Assembly: GCA_032191485.1 (NCBI GenBank)
Contig: JAVDOI010000016.1
Coordinates: forward strand, 3,299,953-3,363,952
Direction of reading: 5' to 3'
DNA length: 64,000 nucleotides
Source of the DNA: Leptoclinus maculatus
Lineage: Eukaryota > Chordata > Actinopteri > Perciformes > Stichaeidae
The translations under genes and the position numbers were made by a program. The notes beneath the pieces are model-generated. The model ran no database searches and was not told where the DNA came from. It was given only the letters and a program-made list of their open reading frames with translations. Below, in pieces: positions 52,750 through 64,000 of the stretch. Numbering within the stretch: position 1 is the stretch's first letter; each line of letters begins with the position of its first letter.

Positions 52750-55700
52750 CTAATGTTGTCTGGGAACAAACTTGAGTTTTACTGGATGTTTCGGCTGGCC
52801 TATCCAGCTAATCTCCAACGGAATCTAAAGGGAGAAATAAATATAAAATAAGGGACATGACAACAGAGCACCAGGACAGTCTGAATGAGTGTGTGTGTGT
52901 TGCTGTTACCACGGAGTCTTTGCATGTTTCCACGGTGTAACTCTGCAGGATACGGACAAGAACCGTCTTCATGGTGAGGACAGCGTAGCGCATCCCAACG
53001 CAGTTACGAGGACCGAGCCCGAACGGCATGTACGCGTACGGGTTCACCTCCTCCCCACCGACTTTACTGAACCTGCACAGACGGCCACAAGGATACTCTT
53101 TGAGCTACGCATACTTCAACACATTGTTGGGAGTAAAAGCTATCATGATCCCACACAGTATTATTTAATGTACTATTTTAAGTCAGGCATAAAAACTGGA
53201 ATTTGTACTGATATCTGAAAAATAACTATTATACTTTTATGTAATTGCAACAGCCATCCAGTCACCAGTAGAGTGGACCTGTCTTATGAAAACTGATCAT
53301 TGGAGAGATACTAATTCCTAATTGTCATCACTGAATTAGTATGACAGCACACTTGAAGAAGATTGTGTGATTTGACCACAAACTGCACAACAGCTAGTAG
53401 TGGAATTGTTTTAAGTTCCATGTTCTCCACAGAGAGCGTTCTCAGATTCATGAATGAAAGCTTAGTACACGTGTATGTTTACCTCTCGGGTCTGAAAAGC
53501 TCAGGTGAGCTCCAAAAGCGGGGGTCCTTGTGTAATAAGTGAACTGCAATGCCAACCAGGGTTCCCTCACGGATGGTGATGCCGTTAACCTGGGTAGTTT
53601 TTTTGCACATCCTCTCAAGCCGAGGTGCAGTGGGAATCAAACGCTGTGATTCATTTATAACCTGGTCCAGGTACTGCAGACCGACCACATCCTCGTATCG
53701 AATTGGAGCCTATACGGGCAAAAGATAAACAGGTGAGGATTAGAATAATACGCAATGTCAGCTATTGAAAAGTGTGTTACATATGGCAACGAATCACATG
53801 CAGAATGACTTTACATCTCTCGTTAGCTTGGCATCGATTTCTTCCTGCAAGGTCTTCATCGCATCAGGGTTGACGGCAAGATTGTAAAAGATGTAAGCGA
53901 GAGTGACACTGGTGGTCTCGTAGCCGCCAAAGATGAAAATGAAAGCCTGGGAAAGGATCTCGTGCTCAGTCAGACCTACAACAAAATAAAGCAAAATGTT
54001 CAGCAAGGAAACTACGTTCACAGGCGGAGACTTTGACATTTATCTTCACGGGTAACACATACAGTGCATTTACTCTTAAGCTATAAGACAGAAAGACATG
54101 TTTTCCATTTAAAAAAATATATTTTGTTATTGTTGATTATTTTATTTTTTTTATGTCCAAAAGAGTTTAAAGAGAGTTTAGACATAAAAAAATAGGCAAA
54201 CATGTAATGCTTACGTCTGACATTATCAAAGCCAACATCAAAATGATCAGGATCACTTAATCCGACATTGATTTTCTTGACTAATCAGTAGTCGCTCGTT
54301 TTTGATAGCAGAGCGTTACCTCGCCCTTCATGAATTACTGCTGTGGTGCAAACACATACCTTTACTTGGCTGATCTTGTTCACTCTTTATGTCCGTTTCC
54401 GGTATCTCGTTCTGAATCATCACCTGCAGGAAGTCTGCTCGACTCTGGATCAGAACATTCGACACAAATTGGAGAGTGGTATCAATCGTTCCATTTTAAC
54501 TCTTGCAAGCGAATGAACGTATTTCTGAAAATGTCGGGATGTTCCTTTATTCTCCTTTGTACAGATGAAATGCTTACAGATTCCTCTGCCCCATGCTGGT
54601 CTTTAAACCTCTTGATGAGGTTGTAGAAATAATCCACACTTAGTCTGGGCATCATCTCAATTTTCAGGAGATTCAACAGACGGGCGCCAAAGGGAAATAC
54701 CACTGAAAGAAGACCAACATTTGTTTACTCGTGATTCCAAGGTACTGATGTGATTAAATGATCTCCGCCTATAACAGAGGTGAAGGGAGCACCTACTTAG
54801 TACAAAGAAAGGCCAAATTCTGAAGTTAAGGACCTTCTTGAGATGAACACTAAGCGGGTCATCTGGATTGTTTATAGAGTTTGCCTCAACACCGAAGGAT
54901 GCACTGGTCACAACATCTAAACTATAAGGGCCCATGAATCTAGGCAGAGAAAGAGAGAGAGGTGGTTTCTTTGAGGAATTAACATGGATTAAATGCATTT
55001 CACGAGAATATAAAAAGGTTACCCCTTCTTAGTTGATTAATCAACTAATCGGTCTTAGTCGACTAAGATTTCTTGAGTAGATTTGTCATTTTTTATGCTT
55101 TTTTTCAAGCTGAATGACTTTTTTTCCAAGAAAGTTATGAACACATCTCTGGTAAACACAAGATTTGAAGTGGTGCTTTTGTTTGATTCTTTTTGGAGAA
55201 ACTCAGTTTTACAAATCTCTCGATTAAATAATCGAATCGATTAGTTGACAAATTGTACGAGTGTTAGTCGACGAAGAACCTCTCAGGTTGGAGGACAGCC
55301 CTACTATGTAATGATACGATGGCATGAAGCAGATTAACAGCATACATTTTGACATCGAGGGGTTCATCCAAATCTGTTTGTCCAAGTTTTTCAGCGAGCC
55401 GGTCTGCATAGCGAGCAACGATGGGAAAAACCTTCAAAAAACAAATAAAAAAAAGAGTTGTTTAATGTTGATAATGTACGTATGCATTTCTATCAATGAT
55501 GCCAACTTCTTTTAGTAGGTCTATGTGGTAAGACTGTACACACACACTTGTAGACGTATATTGTCTGCACTAGCAGGGTTCCCACTCTTTTCTAGTGATC
55601 ATTTTTCAGGATTTTGTCAGGACATGATCTAACTGGTATGACAGAAAGAGATTGCGCCATACACTAATATGTTCCTCTGGGTGGAAGTCTGATTCAAAAG

Positions 55701-58696
55701 ATGTGCTACTATGGCTGTAACGTATCTATGATGTCATCTCTGCACGCTTAGAAATTATAGTTAGATTTAAAGTTTCGGCCACTTCGGTTGTAACCTGCAT
55801 GTGCTACCATGTGACGTGACTCAGATGTGTGTTCTCAGCATTTCCACAACATAACAGCCAGGTGGCATCCTCTGGGTCTGAAAAGTGAAGCCAATGTCAA
55901 ACACCAAGATGGTGATGGCCAAAATGCTAAAACTCAAAGCTCCAAAAATCGTAGTCTACAAAGAACACAACATTTTCCAGGAAATTTAGCATTTTCTCTC
56001 ACTTTGTTTTGCATGATATGGAAGTTGGTCAACTGTTTTACAGCTTGTCCAGGTCATGTGGGAACCCTGACTAGGTCAAAGGAAGCGGATTGGAGAAGTG
56101 GTTATTGAGCTCGGAAACCAAACCAACCTGTTTCAGTCTTCCACTGGTGAAGCATGGTGATAAAGTGCTCCGCATTCTTTTCCACCTCTCATCTTTAACT
56201 GCTGTAATGGCATCAGCCAAAGGTCCTGCCATTGGATTATCCTGTAAACACGACATCAGTTAAACTGAATGTTTAGATTCTCGTACAGAAGACTTCCTCC
56301 GACATGTCTCCTTCTTATTTTGTCTGCCCCGATTATGTAACTTCCTGTATCAGAGCTGAATCATAAAAAAAAAAAAGTCTTACTGCTTACTTGTAGAACA
56401 GTGAAGAGTGTTTGTAGTGGCCATTTGTCGAATAAATCAAAATAAAACAAACAATAATCAAACGCCACTGATGCACCGTGGTCGGTGTTTTACGCAGGCA
56501 GAAGAGAGGAGATTGTCCATGCAGGATTCCGATTTTCTTATTTATTTGGTAAAACAAACAAAACAAGCAAACAAACAAAAGAACTAAGAAAACTCCTGTC
56601 GTGCTGTCTCTCCTGTGCTGGTAAAAACTATAAGCCCACCCCGGTGCATGCTGGTCCTATCTATTCACTCATATATATAGCCACAGGTGCCCACAGTAAT
56701 TACCCAAACAACAACAAATAATATAACTAAACAAATTACTATTAAAGAGAAAAAGCAATCTTAATATATCAAATATCTAGAATAATTAAACAATACTACT
56801 TATTAATTAAATAACAAAATACTAATATAAAATAAATAGCTCCAACAGTGTTGTTAGAGTTGTTTTTTTCCAGTTGCATAATACATTGTGTGTGCGGGCT
56901 GGTGTAATCCTCAAGAATAAATCTCTGACTCTCTGAGTACCCTCCAGGATATTACGATAAATACAAACTTCCTCCTGACTTGAACGAGGCATACTTAGCA
57001 GCCTTTTTCTTCCCTTATGGTTCAGCAAAATAAGTTTGAGCTTTGAACTTCTCTGATAAGGTGGATATAATAAGATTTTCCGAACCATGTCGGTCTAAGA
57101 TCAGACCATTTGCCACGACATTATAAGTATCTATCTTTTCTTTTTAGTCTTTGTGTTATTCTTGCATCATTGCAGAAAAAAAGGGTTGCTCAATACACCC
57201 ACCTTCCCTGCAGAGTGCCAAGGGACTTACCAGTGTAATTTGATAAATAAAACACAAAGACATGAATAATAGAAAAACTGACTCCAAATGTTACTATGTC
57301 ACTTAACATGATATGCTGAATTTCCATGTTCTCCGGTGTACGATAACAGATGAGTCTCTTACCCTTCGGTTGGTAAACACAGAGTAGCACTCCTTCACCA
57401 GCACAGTTTTAACAATCTCAGGGTCTGCCACAATTACAACTGGTGTTCGTGCATCAAACAACCTGCACAAAAAAATACAATGTCACAGTCTAAATGATCA
57501 GTTATTAATTAAACATGAACATTCTAAAAAGCGTCCATGTGAGCTCAAAGGCAGAATTCAATTTATGATGGTCGAAATTTTAGCCAATTCCTACAAGGAA
57601 AGAAATATCTTTATCTTTCTGTGGCAAGTTTTCCCTTCACGATAAACTACTTCATCTATTGGTGGAAAGTTATAAAGTGCATTTAATGAAGGACTGTATT
57701 TTAAGTACAATTTTGCAGAAATTGTGCTAGTACTTTACTTTAGTATACAATTTTCTGCAACTGTGATTTACTTCTTACACTAGTTGACAGATGAGTCACC
57801 GGTTTCATCACAGATTAAAATTCTACATTATAAGTTATAATGTAGAATTTTAATTCTACATATAGTTATAATTTATAACTATATGTAGAATCCACTAGGG
57901 GTCTGTGTCCTGTTTGCTGTCTATTCTGTCTTTCAGGATGTTAATCGGCCACTGATAAACCACACCTGAGCCTGGTGTGATAAAGGCTATAAACACGCAC
58001 CATGATGCTTTGGCCCCTTGACAATTACCCTTTGATTTGTTTTAGAAGGGGACACGGCTACTTGGTTGTACTGGTACTTTAATATTTAAGTAAAGGATAT
58101 GAGTACTTCTTCTACAACTGACGTCACCTGTAGGAGGAGGAAAGGTGAGATAAACAACTCACCCCCAGACGTCCCCGTACTTGGCTTGGCATTCACGGTC
58201 AAAAGAAAGGAATCCCTACAAGGAATTTCATTAAAACGTCTTTGAGTGTTAAAAGATTAAAAAAACAAAAAGGTACACGAATTGAGTGTATAGATAAGTA
58301 AATCAATCCGTACAGCAGGCTACTGTTTAGTAAAAAAAAAAATAAGAACATTATAAACATTCATTTTTATTTCCCATTCGCTTATAAGGTTTGTGTTTGT
58401 TACCTTTCTCATGTGTATAAATGTTCCAACAAACGGCCACGGCGTTGGTCCCGGTATTCCCTCTTTTTTGAAAAACCTATATGGCCAAATGCCATACCTA
58501 TATTATTAAAAAGACAAGAGTTATAGTTGTTTCACGAACATGCAACAGCTTAACGACAAATCGTTGTTGTCGGACAGATCAAATCGCAACGTAGTACTAC
58601 TTAGACAGTTTTAGAAACTACTCACAGCAATACAAGGGTGAAAACGAGAACCAGCAAAGTCCAGGTAGTTGCTGAAAACAAGTTAAAGACAAACAT
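52750..58696 (-). CDS. Cytochrome P450, CYP3 family (CYP3A-like)
   Basis: Thirteen minus-strand exons: 58626-58696, 58404-58497, 58163-58215, 57363-57462, 56128-56241, 55346-55431, 54797-54939, 54578-54702, 54360-54444, 53815-53975, 53483-53709, 52910-53072 and 52750-52824; 498 aa. It is a microsomal haem monooxygenase with an N-terminal anchor ([18 protein letters not shown]), Pro hinge [14 protein letters not shown], helix [12 protein letters not shown]-helix FGGYETTS, ExxR as ESQR, PERF and haem loop [10 protein letters not shown]. Exon sizes 71, 94, 53, 100, 114, 161, 227 and 163 match those I recall for mammalian CYP3A. TBXAS1 is excluded by sequence. CYP3 enzymes oxidise steroids and xenobiotics. 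Fish have 3A, 3B, 3C and 3D subfamilies, and I cannot assign one by eye. Confidence 0.95.
52910..53072 (-). CDS. CYP3 exon 12: haem-binding loop
   Basis: This 163-nt exon, the size I recall for mammalian CYP3A exon 12, encodes [20 protein letters not shown] followed by [16 protein letters not shown]. The haem-thiolate Cys sits in FxxGxRxCxG. It is joined to exon 13 (52750-52824), which encodes [20 protein letters not shown] and ends PRQH with TAG. Confidence 0.95.
55022..55308 (-). mobile_element. hAT-like element in P450 intron 6
   Basis: On the minus strand it starts TAGGGCTGTCCTCCAACCTG and contains repeated CGACTAA/TTAGTTGA words. The + strand end holds GTTGATTAATCAAC. The GGGCTGTC start and CGATTA-rich body are typical of a common fish DNA transposon family. 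Confidence 0.55.
57655..58118 (+). mobile_element. hAT-like MITE family copy in P450 intron 3
   Basis: Starts TATTGGTGGAAAGTTATAAA and ends GGATATGAGTACTTCTTCTA. Its middle is replaced by the double palindrome at 57814-57891 and unrelated sequence. Confidence 0.65.
57814..57891. repeat. Two abutting perfect palindromes
   Basis: Arms 57814-57833/57835-57854 (20 bp, 1-nt centre) and 57853-57871/57873-57891 (19 bp, 1-nt centre). Both carry ATTCTACAT words, so they look like variants of one palindrome. Confidence 0.95.
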
Positions 58697-58766
58697 GTTG
58701 ACTTCTTGCAGGGGGAGAGCTGGACGCGAACAAAATACCAAATGACAAAAGACGCTGTGAAACAGG

Positions 58767-58776
58767 TGACCTTAAA
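58767..58776 (-). promoter_or_regulatory. Extended nuclear-receptor half-site upstream of the P450
   Basis: On the minus strand this reads TTTAAGGTCA, an A/T-rich extension plus an AGGTCA half-site, about 71-80 bp above the P450 start codon. ATTTAA in the same place could also serve as a weak TATA element. CYP3 genes are classically controlled by nuclear receptors (PXR, CAR, HNF4), but no second half-site is obvious alongside it. Confidence 0.3.
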
Positions 58777-59355
58777 TGTCCGGTGGTGGGTGGAGCACAC
58801 AGACTACAGGAAGAAAATAATGGTTTTCGTGAACATAGCGGTCCAGTGGCGGCTCGTACATGAGCACCGAGGGCGTGTATTTACATGCTCATAATACTGT
58901 TGTCCAGCTTGGAAGACTTTACGCTTTTAAAAGCCAACAACTTAGTTTGGCTACTTCATGTAAATAAGCTATTTTCTCATCAAGCAGGAACGTGCATCAG
59001 CAAACAAAGCCAATTTAAAAGCTTTACGTTTATACACATTTAAACTCAACTCAGATTCAATTACAACAACTACTGCTACTGTGATAGAACAGCAATGTAA
59101 ATATGCAGTTATATAACGTGTGGTATATGTGCAGGTGTGTGGCCACTATGTAAAGAGGAAGGATATGAAGTCGGAGCTCAGAGTACTGCAATGCAAAGTA
59201 CTGCAATATGTCCTCCTTGTATTGTTAACACACTATTTTAACCTACTCCTTGAATGAGAATCGTTAAAAGTATTTCCTTCTCTACCGATAAGCTACTGCG
59301 CAATAAAAAACAAACACGTTTTCACAAGTTTGAGCTTTCTCCTGCACCGTAGATA

Positions 59356-59365
59356 ACCCGGAAAT
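59356..59365 (+). promoter_or_regulatory. ETS/GABP-like site in mrpl57 promoter
   Basis: ACCCGGAAAT fits the CCGGAAGT-type ETS/NRF-2 motif often found at nuclear genes for mitochondrial proteins. It lies about 140 bp 5' of the putative exon-1 donor and 0.66 kb from the divergent P450 start codon. Confidence 0.4.
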
Positions 59366-59502
59366 ACAACTCATTACTCAACAACCAACAACCATCAGCT
59401 AGCTCTCACGTTGGTCTTCGTCTTTTTAAATTGTCTAATTTGCGGCGTTTGTCCACCTTGTCGTCTGAAGGTGAACTACGTTTATCATAGTTAGAAGGCA
59501 AG
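59366..59502 (+). other. mrpl57: Probable noncoding 5'UTR exon 1 of mrpl57
   Basis: A short stretch ends with a strong donor, GGCAAG|GTAAGAAA (exon end 59502), and lies downstream of a CCGGAA ETS/GABP-type site at 59358-59363. It has no useful ATG frame. Mitochondrial ribosomal genes commonly have an ETS-driven promoter and a short 5'UTR exon, and the acceptor at 61974 needs an upstream donor. The start is approximate. This is inference from signals only. Confidence 0.55.
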
Positions 59503-60576
59503 GTAAGAAACAAACGCGTGGCTCACAAATATATGTCTGTTATGACTATTTAATGATGCCCTCTTCAAGCTGCCCTTGGTTTGTAACGTTAGCCTACAGC
59601 TAAGCTAGCTACACCAACCTGGCTAATGTTAGCAAACACACTATATACAAGCCTTCTGCACACACACCACACACGAGTTTGAATTGAACAGAAACATGTC
59701 ACTAGTCACATAGTGTCAGGAACAATCCCTGATCAATAACCCTGCAACACTTATTATTATGATTATTAAATTCTATATTTTGGATGCTGTGTATTCAAAT
59801 CCTTAATTGCTTATTTTTCACATGTAAATATTTGTTGCTGAATGTGTTACAGTAATCAAATTATTTGCAAATAAATCATTATTTCACCCAAACGAAAAAT
59901 CTTTAATTACATTTTTTCTTTTTTCTTATTTATATTGTAATATGCGTCTATTCTATATTTGTGTTTATTGATATTTCTACTTAGTTTATTTCCATCTAAT
60001 CTGGTTCCCAAGTTAAAGGAAAAGCACAACTGTAATTAATAATTTATTTAAGAGTTCCAGCTCCAGGACCCAGATATTGTGAATGATGGCTTACTGACAT
60101 GGCTGACGCTTCAATACACCGTTATTGTTATCATTTACACCGGTGCTTCTCCTGCTGTTTTAAGCCTGTTTAAAACACAAGTTCACAAGTGTCCCCACAG
60201 TATTTATATGTTTACAGGAGTGAGGCTGATGCTTCTAAAATGATCGTGACAATCAGTGGTATCATTTTAAAAAGGGGAAGTTTGATAGGTGAATACAATT
60301 TATTTATTTACTTATGTTTTCTGATGGCATCATGATGAGGACTGATAATGAGGATATGGAGTGATTGTGCGAGAGCTGTCACTGATTTTATTTCCATACT
60401 TCGCCAATTTACACAATCCTTGCAGATGGTGTAGATTTGCCAGGTGAGGTGACTGTAGAAGGCACAGTCACCACGATGACTTGTCTGTGTACAGTGTGCT
60501 GTACCTGTGGAATAAACCATGCATTTATCAATAAAGTCGTGTTCACTGCAGCGATTCTACTCACAAAAGATATACG

Positions 60577-60609
<33 letters not shown>
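60577..60609. repeat. (AT)n microsatellite
   Basis: About 16 AT units in the presumed mrpl57 intron. Confidence 0.95.
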
Positions 60610-60612
<3 letters not shown>

Positions 60613-61989
60613 GCCATGATTCACCGTAAAGACCCACTGATCAGCAGCTCATTTCTATGCATTAACATTCATAAGGTGCTTTGCTTTGACCGTATGTGGT
60701 TGAATGTGGAATGTGGACGGCGGGGTGTGAGGATGAACCGGCTGCGAACATTTAACCAAAAGTTGTGCGCCATAAAATCCAAACAATGAGCGTCTGTGGG
60801 TTTGTCACCGCCAGTGACCCAGTTCACATACATGTGATCCCTTGCTAATAATAAACGCTGATTATAGCAGCTTTAAACCGGTTTCACTGTAACACCTTTG
60901 ACTTTTTACACAATAACCCACGCAACCCCGGGGAGATAAAGCTGTCTGTGATCTCATGCACTGCTATAAAACTGGCACAATCAATGAGTCATCATGCTTT
61001 TATAACATTAGGTTACTGATGGTTGGTCATTGTACTAAATTTCGATAATGGAAATACAATTAACAACCACATGAAGTACAGACTTATCTGAGATGCACTC
61101 TAACGTTAGTGTTTTTCATTTATTTTATTTCCTCTCCGTTTCTTTTCAATCCTCCGTAGCCGTGTGTTTTATCCACTCGTATCTTATCTGAATTGCCGCA
61201 ATCACAGTTTCCACAACAGTGCTGAAGAGCAAATGTACAGTAACCCAGAAAGAATGTAAAGGGTGACTATATTTGTATCATGAAATACGCACATGAAAGT
61301 TGACCTCTGCATTCAACCCATCCTTAGTATTAGGAGCAGCGGGGTTCAGTGTCTCGCTCAAGGAGAGGAGGAGCCACAGCCGCCAATACATACCAATAAA
61401 TACCAATACAATAACATTTTACAGCGGCAAAAGTATTTGTTTATGACATGAAGGTCTCTTAAAGCCCCTCCGCTGATGATCCACCCACACAGGTTCACTT
61501 ACACTGACTAGAGCTCTGTGGGCGATACAGACCTTACACCTTCGTCACTCTCAAAGGTGCAGACTGAAACTCTCCTTTCCAGTTTGCAGGGCCAGACGTT
61601 GTTTTTAGGGTTGCAAAGGTACCCAGCCTTGATTGCTTTGCACAGAGTTCAAACTGAATTCGTTTTTCGGGGTTAAGCTGCTAACTATGAACTACGTTCA
61701 ATGATCGTTCCAATTCCAGCCGTGAACCTTTGTTGCTTTGCTTAATAAAGGCATAACATTTCATTTAGCTGCTCAAGTGTCAGAGTCCTGTTGTTGTACA
61801 TGCTGGCTCACTGTCACAGCTTACTGACACACTTGAATAGGACAGAGCCATCCTTAATGTTATTAGTAGCACCTGTGCTTTTCCTATGATGAGTAGTCAA
61901 GGTATCTGTGTGATATGACTAGAGCATAAACCCTGTTTTATGTATATGTTATAATAGCTGTTTTGCCCTTTCAGAAAGAACTTGCCACC

Positions 61990-62301
61990 ATGTTCCTCAC
62001 CCTCACCCTGCTGCGGAAAGGCATCCCCGGGAAGCAGTGGATCGGAAAGTACCGTCGTCCACGACAGATCACATGGCAGATGAAACGCAACACGCTGAAG
62101 CACCTGGAGCGCGAGGCTGAGAACGAGTACTGGATCAGCCGGCCGTACATGACTCTGGAGCAGGAGCACTGTCACGCCGCTGAGCGCAGAGCACAGAACT
62201 GGCTCAAGATCAAGGAGGCCAAATTCGTCAATTTTCCTGAACACAAGCGCATCACGGATCACCTGAGTCATCTCAACATCACCAAGACGTGGTCAAGTTA
62301 A
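61990..62301 (+). CDS. mrpl57: Mitochondrial ribosomal protein L57 (mL63/MRP63)
   Basis: The single coding exon gives 103 aa; human MRPL57 is 102 aa. Diagnostic stretches are GIPGKQWIGKYRRPR, EAENEYWISRPYMT, EQEHCHAAERRA and the C-terminus DHLSHLNITKTW. The protein is a component of the large subunit of the mitochondrial ribosome. The ATG at 61990 has a near-perfect Kozak context (GCCACCATG). An in-frame open stretch reaches 61963 without an ATG. The exon's acceptor is CCCTTTCAG ending at 61974. The N-terminus is basic and hydrophobic, as expected for mitochondrial import. Confidence 0.97.
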   Translation: MFLTLTLLRKGIPGKQWIGKYRRPRQITWQMKRNTLKHLEREAENEYWISRPYMTLEQEHCHAAERRAQNWLKIKEAKFVNFPEHKRITDHLSHLNITKTWSS

Positions 62302-64000
62302 TGTGAGCGGAGGAGTAAACACGCGAGGACTGTGACGACGTCACGTTTATTTGTGCAGGAAAGCTCGGTTTGGTTGTGTGTGTTAATGGGAAGCAACGCT
62401 TTGTATGTCAGCTGAGATGTTGACCAAATCCATAATTGACTGTTTTAACTCCGCCTGCCTCCATGAAGCAAATCTGTAAACTGTTTGTTTGCTGTACTGT
62501 ATCACAGAATCCACACCACTAAAAACCTGCTTACCATTCTCCAGCTGATCCGCGGGTCCTTATTTTAGCTCTCATTAAGAAAACACACTTTCAAGTTGAG
62601 AAAAAACGCCGGTTATTAAATCTATAATTATACGAACTGCTGAAGTGTGCTCCACGAGGAACATGTTGGAGGAATTACATAAATAGTCTGGGGAGGTTGG
62701 GGCAAAATGATGTAATGTTATGACGGGTTAATGTCTCTGTAATATGCATTTAGCTGTTTTACATTTAATATATTAAAGGGTTGGGACTGTCAGTAAACCC
62801 AATAGCTGAAACTAGAGCGTTAAATCCCTTTGAAGTTAGAAAATCCTGGAAGGTTTGCGTAAACGCTCTCACTTAATGGATTCTCATGAAATGTGACGTT
62901 TTTTTTCCCCATAGTGGAGAGCACTGTGATTCTCTTCAATCTTAGCGAGCTGCTTCTGTTTGGGGGGTAAATAGGCTCTGCTGTTGGTATAATACCTGTC
63001 AGGAAATAGACCTTTAATGAAACCTCAGCTTCCATCTGTAATCTGTTCACATGCGAGATAGCCCACTGTGTTGATGACTTGTCTGATAGCAGTTATTACC
63101 ATTACATCATTCCATCACTAATGCATAACTACAGGAAGAGCCAGCAGGTGATAATCGTCATCTCCTGAGTTTCATTACATGTTAGTGTTATTATGAAGCT
63201 AGAAGGCGTTTGCACTTTGCACCAACACCAAACAAACACTGACTCGGCGATCATCAGCCCTTAAATAGAGCCGTGAACACGAGGCTCTGTTGTCTTTTAT
63301 TGGCCATGACACAACACACAACGTGTGCATGACTACCACCATGATAAAAAAAAAAACAGCATGGCTCAGCTACTTCTTTTAAACCTTTTTTTATTGGTCA
63401 AGCATTAAACTGTCATATCCAGTGCTTCTCTGCAGCACACAGAGCCCTGTTGGTTAGTTAGTATGATATATACAGTATATATATACCTGTGAACAGGTGA
63501 ACCCAATTAACAAAACCAGCAGAGAAACCACATGGTGTGACAAACCTTTTGACCTGTTTTTATACTGTGTATTTGTTTTAAGTTCGTTGTCACCAGGATA
63601 ATTATTTGAGGTCTCTCTTAGTGTGGGCACTGCGGGATCCAAAGTAATTGAACAGGATTAATGAGCCTGTGGGGTGAATGCAGCCTTTGAAAGGGCCAAT
63701 TCTCCTGCAGGAGTCGAAGAGAAAACAAACTCCACATCTTGTTATTGCTGCTCCTTTTGGGACACCCATTTCAAGAACCTGACTAAGAGATTAATCCAGG
63801 AAAAACTTTCCAACAACCTTCCTGAGTCGACTGCAGGAAGCTTTCCCAACTCTCTCTCTCTTTGTTACTTACTACAAAATGATATATATCATTATCATTT
63901 TGTCGTAGTATTAGCTGTTTAACACAGTTCTCAGTTTTATTCTGCTAAATTATTACTTTCCTTGAATTCTTAAAAACAAAAAGTATATGTTTAGATTGCG
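62302..64000. other. mrpl57 3' flank
   Basis: ATTAAA at 62615-62620 and 62772-62777 are the best polyadenylation candidates. Beyond that I see AT-rich DNA without a supportable exon to the end of the window. Confidence 0.5.

Larger units (their letters stand above)
58697..61974. other. Divergent P450 / mrpl57 promoter region and mrpl57 intron 1
   Basis: From 58697 to about 59365 is the shared divergent promoter zone. From 59503 to 61974 is the presumed mrpl57 intron, with an (AT)n tract at 60577-60609. No coding exon was found in either part. Confidence 0.55.

Noticed and set aside
52750..58696. Thromboxane synthase (TBXAS1) as identity of the P450
   Set aside because: Exon sizes and motifs ([30 protein letters not shown]) fit CYP3, not TBXAS1.

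Overview
This window is vertebrate nuclear DNA, almost certainly from a percomorph-type teleost fish. Coding regions are split by GT/AG introns, long (GT)n/(CA)n microsatellites occur throughout, and several dispersed repeat families common in spiny-rayed fish are present in multiple copies. I see no operons, CRISPR arrays, phage or bacterial features.

Four protein-coding genes can be reconstructed exon by exon. (1) usp54, + strand, 5566-21090: 20 exons and 1541 codons of a USP54 orthologue. Its 5' coding exon, which carries the catalytic Cys box, is not in the window. (2) mmrn2, - strand, 24893-50077: 10 exons and 1071 aa of a multimerin-2 orthologue (signal peptide, EMI domain, His/Pro-rich repeat, coiled coils, C1q domain). 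(3) A CYP3-family cytochrome P450, - strand, 52750-58696: 13 exons, 498 aa, intact. (4) mrpl57, + strand, 61990-62301: 103 aa of mitochondrial ribosomal protein mL63, with a probable noncoding first exon ending at 59502. In all four the exon phases join without a frame break; the summed lengths are 4626, 3216, 1497 and 312 nt, each divisible by three.

Layout: 1-5565 is non-coding (usp54 intron or upstream DNA). usp54 and mmrn2 are convergent, with 3.8 kb between their stops. mmrn2 and the P450 follow head-to-tail on the minus strand. The P450 and mrpl57 diverge from a shared region at about 58.7-59.4 kb. The genes have unrelated jobs (ubiquitin/junction biology, endothelial matrix, xenobiotic or steroid oxidation, mitochondrial translation). 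The only linkage with meaning is that human USP54 and MMRN2 both lie on 10q22-q23.

I did not find a new multi-gene system. The observations most worth checking are: usp54 splice acceptors that abut (TG)n arrays, including an in-frame exon flanked by complementary TG and AC repeats with a tandem NAGNAG acceptor; a His-Pro repeat expansion inside mmrn2; a conserved-looking C-terminal CX2CX11CX2C motif in usp54; perfect hairpins at 26.4, 34.6 and 57.8 kb; and an inverted-CCAAT promoter-like block just 5' of the first usp54 exon seen here. Statements about families rest on recall of family sequences, not on searches.
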